From Porticoccaceae bacterium UBA1117 (GTDB lineage Bacteria > Pseudomonadota > Gammaproteobacteria > Pseudomonadales > Porticoccaceae), in contig DCBC01000057.1 of assembly GCA_002313335.1 (NCBI GenBank), positions 7,557-17,262 of the forward strand: a DNA stretch of 9,706 bases, in the 5' to 3' direction. The notes beneath the pieces were generated by a model. The model made no database searches. It saw only the letters and a list, made by a program, of their open reading frames with translations, and had not been told where the DNA came from. The first letter of the stretch is position 1. Every line of letters starts with the position of its first letter. Below, piece after piece: positions 1 through 6,178 of the stretch. The translations under genes and the position numbers were made by a program.

Positions 1-2346
1 GAGGAGTACAAAGCCATTGAAGAAATCGTGGTAACGGCTACTAAGCGCGCGGAAAATCTTCAAAGTGTTCCCCAAAGTATCACTGCCTTTTCAGGCGATA
101 CCATGGAGATCATGGGTATTAGCAGTATGAGTGATTATATTAATGCTCTACCTAGTGTCACGCTTACAGCAACACAGCCGGGTAGAAACTCCTTGGCTAT
201 GCGTGGTATTTCTTCGGGTTCAGGTGAATATTATACCGATGGGCAGGTTGCTGTGTATCTCGATGATATTCCCATGACAACCAACTCACAACAGGTGAGT
301 GTGCGCCCTATTGATATGCAGCGGGTTGAATCTTTACATGGCCCCCAAGGTACGCTTTATGGGTCTAGCTCTCAAACGGGCACTCTTCGTCTAATCACTA
401 ATAAACCCAACCATGAGGGTCTGACCGGTAGTCTTGAAACAAGTTATGGCATGACCGGAGGTGGCGACAATAGCTATGACATTAATGGGCATATAAATAT
501 TCCATTAATTGAAGATGTTCTAGCCATTCGTGCGGTACTTTACTCTACAAAAGAGGGTGGCTATGTTGATAATGTTGCCGGTGCAAGCTTAAGTGGTAGC
601 CACCGCAATGATGACCCCGGGTATAACGTTGTTGATGAAAACCAAAATGAGTACGGCACTTTAGGTGGCCGTGTAATGGTTGCTTTAAAATTCAATGAAA
701 ATTGGAACGCACTCTTAACAGTGGTGACTGAAAACAGTGAGTTAGATGGTACCTGGGAAACCGACCCTCTGTTAGGCGACTATAAAGTGACTCGTTTCAT
801 TGACGAAAATCGAGAAGATGATTGGCTTACTGGGTCTTTAACCTTGGAAGGTGACCTAGGCTTTGCTGATTTAGTTGTCTCAGCGACACGTGTTGAACGC
901 GATATTGCCTACAACTGGGATAATGACGTTTATTCGCAGTACAAAGATCGTTACTACGGTAACGGCTATAATGCCTATGGTTCTCTCTATGGCTTATATA
1001 ACACCGAGTATAACCGTAGTTTCATATTTAATGATCAATCGCAAGAGCGCGATACCGTTGAAATTCGTTTGGCGTCAAAAGGTGAGAGCCGATTGCAATG
1101 GACAGCCGGTTTGTTCTACGAAGATGTATACGATGAATGGTTCTACGGCTCCTCTAATGAGAACTTACGAGATACAACGGCATGGGCATACGCTCAAGAC
1201 TATGCCTATTACTATGGTATCGCAAATTACTACAATAGTTACACGCCTAACCCAAATCAAGCTTATCCATTAACTGACTCTGGTCTTGGATACGTCAATA
1301 TTTTTGAGCGCTCGGTAAAGCAAACAGCTGTATTTGGTGAGGTAACTTACGATATTACTGATGACTTGACTGTTAAGGGAGGGTTCCGTTGGTCTGAGTT
1401 TGATCGTGATGAGGTGAGTTTCAACTACTTTCCCGATGGTTTGATTACTGCAGGCAGAGCTGATGGTGGTGATGGTGCCACACGAAGTCAGGGTAAAGCC
1501 GACGATGCTATTTATAAATTGGCACTAAATTATCACATTAATGAAGATGTTATGGTGTACGGCTTATATAGTCAGGGCTTTAGACTTGGCGGTTCCAACA
1601 GTCCGCGTGCGGTTGCTACAGGTCAGGTTACAGCCACCTATGACTCTGATACGTTAGATAATTATGAGTTGGGCCTTAAAAGTTACTGGTGGGATAAACG
1701 GGTAAAACTTAATGCGACACTATTTCAAATGAAATGGTCGGATTATCAGCAAAGTGCAACATTCGGACAATGGTGGAATAGAGGTACGCTCAATGCCGGC
1801 GATGCGGGTAGTACCGGTATTGAATTAGACTTAGGTTTGCAGGCAACGGATAATCTAAAAATCAATTTGAGTTTATTTGCCGCAGACGCAAAGTTTGACG
1901 ACGATATTTACTTTAGTGCTCTTGCAGATACGACTTCGGGCGATGTTGATATTCGGAAGGATATGGACTTACCTAGTTCACCTGACTTAAAAGGCCACGT
2001 TAGTGTTCTCTATGATATACCTAAGATGTTAGGTGGTAGTGCCTGGGTTTATTTTGATAGGAGCTATCAAAGTGAGACCTGGAATGGCACTACAGATATT
2101 GTGGCTAATAATAGAAATGGCTTATCTAGGTCTTATAACGTGAGTAACTTATCCTTTGGACTGGACATGCCGGACGGATTAGAATTCACGTTACAAATTG
2201 ATAATGTTTTTGATAGTAATGACTCTACCTATGTGTCTACATCAGGTAATACTTACGGCGATCTATTTGGCGATAACCGTTTCCATAATGAACGAACACT
2301 TGAGAGGCCTCGAACGACATGGCTGACGGTGCGCAAGACGTTCTAA
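1..2346 (+). CDS. TonB-dependent outer-membrane receptor, 5' end outside window
   Basis: Outer-membrane beta-barrel receptor that would import a scarce substrate using TonB/ExbBD energy; the substrate cannot be read from the sequence. The frame is open from base 1, so the start and signal peptide lie upstream; the first ATG or GTG inside the window is not the true start. A TonB box (EEIVVTATKR) is encoded at about 19-48. Numbering from the GTG at 28, the plug runs to about residue 125 and includes LAMRGIS, VYLDDIP and RVESLHGPQGTLYG. The barrel follows and ends in a C-terminal phenylalanine (TVRKTF), the usual signal for BAM-dependent insertion. Two barrel segments are strikingly tyrosine-rich (residues 295-328 and 388-413) and are probably surface loops. 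The gene stops just before a strong terminator, so it is probably the last gene of its transcript. The family assignment is secure; the ligand is unknown. Confidence 0.95.
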   Translation, partial: EEYKAIEEIVVTATKRAENLQSVPQSITAFSGDTMEIMGISSMSDYINALPSVTLTATQPGRNSLAMRGISSGSGEYYTDGQVAVYLDDIPMTTNSQQVSVRPIDMQRVESLHGPQGTLYGSSSQTGTLRLITNKPNHEGLTGSLETSYGMTGGGDNSYDINGHINIPLIEDVLAIRAVLYSTKEGGYVDNVAGASLSGSHRNDDPGYNVVDENQNEYGTLGGRVMVALKFNENWNALLTVVTENSELDGTWETDPLLGDYKVTRFIDENREDDWLTGSLTLEGDLGFADLVVSATRVERDIAYNWDNDVYSQYKDRYYGNGYNAYGSLYGLYNTEYNRSFIFNDQSQERDTVEIRLASKGESRLQWTAGLFYEDVYDEWFYGSSNENLRDTTAWAYAQDYAYYYGIANYYNSYTPNPNQAYPLTDSGLGYVNIFERSVKQTAVFGEVTYDITDDLTVKGGFRWSEFDRDEVSFNYFPDGLITAGRADGGDGATRSQGKADDAIYKLALNYHINEDVMVYGLYSQGFRLGGSNSPRAVATGQVTATYDSDTLDNYELGLKSYWWDKRVKLNATLFQMKWSDYQQSATFGQWWNRGTLNAGDAGSTGIELDLGLQATDNLKINLSLFAADAKFDDDIYFSALADTTSGDVDIRKDMDLPSSPDLKGHVSVLYDIPKMLGGSAWVYFDRSYQSETWNGTTDIVANNRNGLSRSYNVSNLSFGLDMPDGLEFTLQIDNVFDSNDSTYVSTSGNTYGDLFGDNRFHNERTLERPRTTWLTVRKTF

Positions 2347-2347
2347 T

Positions 2348-2382
2348 AAAAAGGGCGGGTGATACACCCGCCCTTTTTTTTC
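2348..2382 (+). terminator. Rho-independent terminator of the TonB receptor gene
   Basis: A perfect 9-bp GC-rich stem (GGGCGGGTG, 2353-2361, with CACCCGCCC, 2365-2373) closes a 3-nt ATA loop and is followed by eight or so T residues. The A-run before the stem extends the pairing. It begins 1 bp after the receptor stop codon, so it separates the receptor transcript from the next + strand gene. Confidence 0.93.
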
Positions 2383-2408
2383 TCTCAGTTATGGCGATAC
2401 TATTTTTT

Positions 2409-2437
2409 AAGTCATTTTTTAAATTAGTCTTTAGAAT
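2409..2437 (+). promoter_or_regulatory. Weak candidate promoter for a leaderless mRNA
   Basis: TAGAAT (2432-2437) is a good -10 match. A poor -35 (AAGTCA, 2409-2414) lies 17 bp upstream. The ATG of the next gene is only 8 bp after the -10 box, so a start site about 7 nt downstream would place the ATG at or next to the mRNA 5' end. No purine-rich Shine-Dalgarno precedes this ATG, which fits. The region is T-rich, so a chance match is possible. Confidence 0.3.
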
Positions 2438-2445
2438 TTTTTTAT

Positions 2446-3372
2446 ATGGTTAAGTTAGTAACAAGCTCTGTTGTTAGGGGGAGTCAGCAAGGTGAGAGCC
2501 ATGGTGGCGTTTACCTAATCGATTTCGAAAACGAATTAGTGGAACAAAAGTTAGATTGGGATACCGTTAATATTGATTGGCAGGGTAGAGGTTGGGATAG
2601 AGGCCTTCGAGGAATCTGTTTTGACGATGAAAAAATCTATATTGCAGCCAGTGATGAATTATTTGCTTTTACCCCAAGATTTGAGCTCATAGGTTCATGG
2701 CGGAATCCTTACTTAAAGCACTGCCATGAAATAACGGTTTTTAAGCGCAAGATTTTTTTAACCTCCACGGGCTTCGATAGTATTTTGTCATTTGACCTTG
2801 ATAAGCACGTTTTTGATTGGGGTATGACGATTCAAAATAAGCAATTCAGGTTTAACGGTAAACGGTTTGACCCTCAGTCAACTGATGGGCCTATGATGTT
2901 TAACAAATTGCATATTAATAATGTATTTTGTAATGAAAACGGAATGTATTTATCGGGCTTGAAGTCCGGTGGAATGTTGCATTACAACGGTAGTCAAGTA
3001 AATATGTCCGTTGAGTTGCCCCCAGGCACACATAATGCGAGGCCTTTTAGGGATGGTGTGCTGTTTAACGACACTAACGATGACGTGCTTCGTTATACCG
3101 GTAGAGGTGAAGGTGAGGAAGACAGAGCCATGGTAGTGCCTAAATATCTAGACCGTGAAATGGCACATTTAGATAAAAGAGATGAGGTGATGGTCAGACC
3201 TGGTTTCGCCAGGGGGCTTTGTGTTTTGTCAGATTCAGTTATCGCCGGAGGGTCATCCCCATCAACGGTTACTTTGTATAATTTACCAAAAAACGAACAG
3301 ATTGCTACCGCAAATATTAGCAATGATGTCCGCAATGGTATTCATGGTTTAGAGGTATGGCCATTCGATTGA
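2446..3372 (+). CDS. Uncharacterised beta-propeller-like protein
   Basis: I do not recognise a named family with certainty. The 308-residue protein has recurring blade-like units in which a buried strand (IYIAAS, IFLTSTG, MYLSGL, VLFNDT, VIAGGSS) is followed by a polar turn and a second strand (ELFAF, SILSFD, GMLHYNG, DVLRYTG, TVTLYNL). This suggests a five- to six-bladed propeller. Histidines fall at similar blade positions: CHEI (H94), LHINN (H156), THNARPF (H196) and IHGLEVW (H300). There is no signal peptide or membrane segment, so it is probably cytoplasmic. The start at 2446 is the only plausible ATG: an in-frame TAG lies at 2425 and there is no Shine-Dalgarno. The gene converges on the sulfotransferase gene, with 16 bp between their stops. 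The propeller call is moderately supported; function is unknown. A sensor, scaffold or metalloenzyme role would all fit the fold. Confidence 0.8.
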   Translation: MVKLVTSSVVRGSQQGESHGGVYLIDFENELVEQKLDWDTVNIDWQGRGWDRGLRGICFDDEKIYIAASDELFAFTPRFELIGSWRNPYLKHCHEITVFKRKIFLTSTGFDSILSFDLDKHVFDWGMTIQNKQFRFNGKRFDPQSTDGPMMFNKLHINNVFCNENGMYLSGLKSGGMLHYNGSQVNMSVELPPGTHNARPFRDGVLFNDTNDDVLRYTGRGEGEEDRAMVVPKYLDREMAHLDKRDEVMVRPGFARGLCVLSDSVIAGGSSPSTVTLYNLPKNEQIATANISNDVRNGIHGLEVWPFD

Positions 3373-3379
3373 TTAGCAG

Positions 3380-3401
3380 TGCATGGCTTTAAAGCCCTGC
3401 A
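3380..3401. repeat. 22-bp inverted repeat between convergent genes
   Basis: TGCA (3380-3383) and TGCA (3398-3401) flank the perfect 12-bp palindrome GGCTTTAAAGCC (3385-3396), with one mismatch on each side. It lies across the 3' end of the sulfotransferase gene and the 16-bp convergent spacer. Either strand could form a hairpin, but neither has a following T tract. It is at best a weak bidirectional terminator. Confidence 0.4.
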
Positions 3402-5407
3402 TTTCTGGATGCCTCAGGTAACTCATCAATAATATAGCCTAGTTGATCTTTCCATAAGTCCAGATGCTCCTCGTAACGTCGCCATTTACCTAGCCCTCCG
3501 GTATAAATTGGCTGGCGAACCTGTTCAGAACTTGCCGTTTTTACGGCCCGTTCGTTTTCGTAAAAACGTAAACACTCTTCTTCAAAGGGTAGATTGCAAA
3601 ACTCTAATACTTGTCTAACTTGATATTCTAAATCGATTACAGTAACTTCGTAATGCACATCGAGAATCTCTTCAGGTAGTACGCTGTGCCAATGCTTCAT
3701 CATCAAATCATATTCTTTATAATAATGAGCGAGGTCAAACATATCGTAAGTGAAGTTTTGACCTCGTCCAAAGAGCTGTTTGTAACCACCTAGACAACTA
3801 TCAAAAGGGTGGCGTCGTGCATTAATTATTTTAGCATTAGGTAAAATCGTTTTGATAAAACCTATGTGGGAAAAGTTATTAGGCAGCTTGTCTGTAAAAA
3901 ATGGCTTATTACTCATTCGGTGTCTTTGGCTTTCTTCTATATATTGCTTACCGTAAGCCACTAGGTCTTTGTTACGCAGTTCGGCAACAGCTTCGGGATA
4001 GCGGATACTGTCATTTCTATAACGGCCAATATGATCAGATATTTTATTAATTAACGGTAATTCTGAAGTGCCCTCTACCTGGCTATGACTGGCAATAATT
4101 TGCTCAATGAGGGTTGATCCAGATCGAGGAAGTCCAACAATAAAAATAGGATCGGGTGCTGAATGGCCTACACCTTTCTTTTCTGTCATAAAGGTCTTGC
4201 TAAAGGTATTTTTAATGGCGGTGTTTCTACCTTCCATTTCTAATGGGTCGTGTTCAACTGTCATTCTTTGCTTTTGATTACCTTGGTGATAATAGTGCCA
4301 GGCATTGTCGTAATCTTTGACATCTTCCAATGATTTAGCAAGAGCAAAGTTGAAGTGAATTTGTGAGGTCTCAGAAAGCTCAGAGTTTTGAAGCTGACTT
4401 TTCATCGCATCAACTTCTTCATTTTCAAATTTAAAAATCTTTAAGTTAGCCATGCTCCAATAAACCTCACCAAGATCTGGTCTGAGTTTGATCGCGTTCC
4501 GATAGGCTTTGAGGGCACCTGCTTGGTCACCTATGGTTTTAAGTTCATGAGCATAAGATGTATTGACATGGGGAGCATCAGGTTTGATAGCTAATGACTG
4601 TTTGAAGGCTTCGGCGCTCTTTTCTGGGTACATGGCTCTGCCATAAGCGTTGCCCAGCCCGGTCCATCCATCAGGATCTTTAGGCTCTAAGCGGGTGCAT
4701 TTTGTAAAGGTCTTGATAGCATCAACATATTTATTTTGCTCCATGAGGACACAACCCAGCATATGCCAGGCTTCATAGTAGCTAGCAGATATTTGTGTCG
4801 CTCTTCTCAGTAAGGCTTCCGCGTCATTAAAGTTGTTTTTTTCTTGCCAATAAGCACCAGCTAAATGTTTCAGTGCATTGATGTTGTCAGGGCTTCTTTT
4901 TAATACAGATCGAAAGGCTACAATGGCGTCGTCATGCTTACCCGCACGCTGAAGCTCTATGCCTTTAATCACATCGGCTCTATCGGAGTTTTGTTCTATG
5001 TACTCTTCAAAGGCTAAATCAGCATCCTCACCTCGTCCTTCTGCAGCCAGAGCTTCACCCAGTTTTTTATTTGCATGTGGCAGCGTGGGTAGAAGGGCAA
5101 TAGCTTTCTCAAAAAGCGGTATAGCTTCATTAAATCGAGATTGTAAGGATAAAATACTCCCCAGATCTTCATAGAGGTGAGGGAAGTCTGGGTCAAGTTC
5201 AATGGCAAATTTTAATTGCTCCTCGGCTTCGATAAGTCTGTTTTGTGCTATCAATGAGTGACCGAGTAATCTCATGTGATGGGTGCAGCCTTGGTGCTTA
5301 ATCAAATAGTCTCGGCATAGCTCCTCTGCACGTAAAGGCCTATTTGAGCGAAGAAATTCGATCGCTTGCTTAAGGCTGTTATTTTTTATTTCCGACGTTA
5401 GATTCAT
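3389..5407 (-). CDS. TPR-domain sulfotransferase
   Basis: PAPS-dependent sulfotransferase fused to an N-terminal TPR array (672 residues). Residues about 10-370 hold roughly eight 34-residue TPR units, for example AEEQLKFAIELDP near 61-73 and AFKQSLAIKPDAP near 267-279. This would be a substrate-docking scaffold. The catalytic domain follows: the 5'-phosphosulfate loop GLPRSGSTLIEQ (425-436), a glutamate in EGTSEL (445-450) where tyrosyl-protein sulfotransferases place their catalytic base, FTDKLPNNF (504-512), and the 3'-phosphate site NARRHPFDSCLGG (529-541). The C-terminal RQPIYTGGLGKWRRYEEHL (631-649) is typical of the TPR-sulfotransferase group. No signal peptide is seen. The start lies 8 bp after the hydroxylase stop and lacks a Shine-Dalgarno, which suggests translational coupling. 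The enzyme class is firm; the acceptor (protein tyrosine, glycan or small molecule) is unknown. Confidence 0.93.
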   Translation of the reverse strand: MNLTSEIKNNSLKQAIEFLRSNRPLRAEELCRDYLIKHQGCTHHMRLLGHSLIAQNRLIEAEEQLKFAIELDPDFPHLYEDLGSILSLQSRFNEAIPLFEKAIALLPTLPHANKKLGEALAAEGRGEDADLAFEEYIEQNSDRADVIKGIELQRAGKHDDAIVAFRSVLKRSPDNINALKHLAGAYWQEKNNFNDAEALLRRATQISASYYEAWHMLGCVLMEQNKYVDAIKTFTKCTRLEPKDPDGWTGLGNAYGRAMYPEKSAEAFKQSLAIKPDAPHVNTSYAHELKTIGDQAGALKAYRNAIKLRPDLGEVYWSMANLKIFKFENEEVDAMKSQLQNSELSETSQIHFNFALAKSLEDVKDYDNAWHYYHQGNQKQRMTVEHDPLEMEGRNTAIKNTFSKTFMTEKKGVGHSAPDPIFIVGLPRSGSTLIEQIIASHSQVEGTSELPLINKISDHIGRYRNDSIRYPEAVAELRNKDLVAYGKQYIEESQRHRMSNKPFFTDKLPNNFSHIGFIKTILPNAKIINARRHPFDSCLGGYKQLFGRGQNFTYDMFDLAHYYKEYDLMMKHWHSVLPEEILDVHYEVTVIDLEYQVRQVLEFCNLPFEEECLRFYENERAVKTASSEQVRQPIYTGGLGKWRRYEEHLDLWKDQLGYIIDELPEASRNAGL

Positions 5408-5415
5408 GGTGGTGT

Positions 5416-5988
5416 CTATTGTGTTTCGGGTGAGGTCTTTGGTAGGTTTTGTGGGGGTACATAATCAAAAATAAATGAAATTCTATCTTCGTTACTCATA
5501 TTTATCACACTATGTTTTTTTTGATTATTAATTTCATAAGCCTGACCTACTTCAAAAGGGTAAGGACGGCCATCGATGGTAAATCGAACGGCGGAATTTG
5601 TAGTAATAGGTATGTGAATTCTATGGCCAATATGGAAAGAGTGAAGTGTGTCTCTGTGCGGTGTAATTTGGCCTTTTGCTTTTAGCTTGGCAGCCATTGC
5701 GCGTAATAATATTCCGCCGGGTGGATAGTGTTCATCTAGGATGGCATTAATGATCGGCATGGCAGCTTCTGATAATCTATCCCAGCCCATATCTTTATGT
5801 ACCTCACCTTTAGGCCAGCTTTCTTCACAAAATAGCATGACGATTGACTCGGTATCTTTATGCACCTCGTAGGTATTTTGTCTAAGGAATTGCTCTGTCC
5901 AGGCTTCAGGAGGCTGGTCCAGTATGCACTGCTTTAAGTCATCAATTAAATATTTGCCTAATGGCTTTTGAGCTACATCTATATCCAT
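5416..5988 (-). CDS. Asp/Asn beta-hydroxylase-family Fe(II)/2OG oxygenase
   Basis: A 190-residue single-domain dioxygenase of the aspartyl/asparaginyl beta-hydroxylase type, which uses Fe(II), O2 and 2-oxoglutarate to hydroxylate a peptide or amino-acid side chain. The metal site is visible as H111 and D113 in PHRD and H159 in KKHSVINMS. R169 in EDRISFIFD is the likely 2-oxoglutarate-binding arginine, and HRIHIPI (122-128) is the family's core strand. There is no signal peptide, so it is probably cytoplasmic. It is the first gene of a two-gene operon with the TPR-sulfotransferase, which suggests a shared substrate or pathway. The ATG at 5988 has no strong Shine-Dalgarno; the preceding GAGCAAATAGACC is weak. 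Small-molecule hydroxylases, such as some proline hydroxylases, share this fold, so the substrate is open. Confidence 0.9.
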   Translation of the reverse strand: MDIDVAQKPLGKYLIDDLKQCILDQPPEAWTEQFLRQNTYEVHKDTESIVMLFCEESWPKGEVHKDMGWDRLSEAAMPIINAILDEHYPPGGILLRAMAAKLKAKGQITPHRDTLHSFHIGHRIHIPITTNSAVRFTIDGRPYPFEVGQAYEINNQKKHSVINMSNEDRISFIFDYVPPQNLPKTSPETQ

Positions 5989-6010
5989 GGTCTATTTGCT
6001 CAACATTATG

Positions 6011-6030
6011 ATTATTAGATTACTAATAAT
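6011..6030. repeat. AT-rich inverted repeat at the hydroxylase promoter
   Basis: ATTATTAG (6011-6018) and CTAATAAT (6023-6030) form a perfect 8-bp inverted repeat around ATTA. It covers the predicted -10 box and start site of the hydroxylase operon, where a repressor operator would be expected. The AT-rich context makes chance occurrence easier. Confidence 0.4.
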
Positions 6031-6053
6031 ATACCATTAAACAGCACTTCCAA
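6026..6053 (-). promoter_or_regulatory. Candidate sigma70 promoter of the hydroxylase-sulfotransferase operon
   Basis: Read on the - strand, TTGGAA (6053-6048, 4 of 6 matches) is followed by 16 bp and TATTAT (6031-6026, 5 of 6). It would give a leader of about 30 nt before the ATG at 5988. The -10 box overlaps the inverted repeat listed at 6011-6030. Confidence 0.5.
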
Positions 6054-6075
6054 ATACCCTTTCGTTTAAAGGTTT

Positions 6076-6111
6076 TGGATGTCGCTGATAGGAAGCTATG
6101 CTCCCACAGCG
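6076..6111 (-). repeat. REP-like palindromic element
   Basis: A GC-rich hairpin in an AT-rich spacer, downstream of the DUF1501 gene. On the - strand CGCTG pairs with CAGCG (6107-6111 with 6083-6087). Inside, GGGAGC pairs with GCTTCC (6105-6100 with 6096-6091, one G-U pair) around an ATA loop. The reading TGTGGGAGC...GCTTCC resembles the GTGGGAGC-type repetitive extragenic palindromes of Pseudomonas and relatives. No T tract follows, so it is not a standard terminator. Only one copy is seen in this window. Confidence 0.5.
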
Positions 6112-6178
6112 TGCGAGTGGCGGTTATTGAGTGATATTTATACTGAAGCCTAATGTTTAATATTAACCTCATCTTATT

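Noticed and set aside
875..1273. Long + strand frame inside the TonB receptor gene
   Set aside because: It is fully contained in the receptor coding sequence in another frame and shows no domain or ribosome site.
5982..5994. 13-bp sequence ATCCATGGTCTAT shared by the hydroxylase start and the SnoaL-like start (8770-8782)
   Set aside because: One exact 13-mer match is about what chance gives in a window this size; the shared register with the start codons is noted but not enough.
6023..6172. 49-codon ORF on the - strand just after the DUF1501 stop
   Set aside because: No Shine-Dalgarno, it runs through the REP-like hairpin and the promoter region, and its composition does not look coding.
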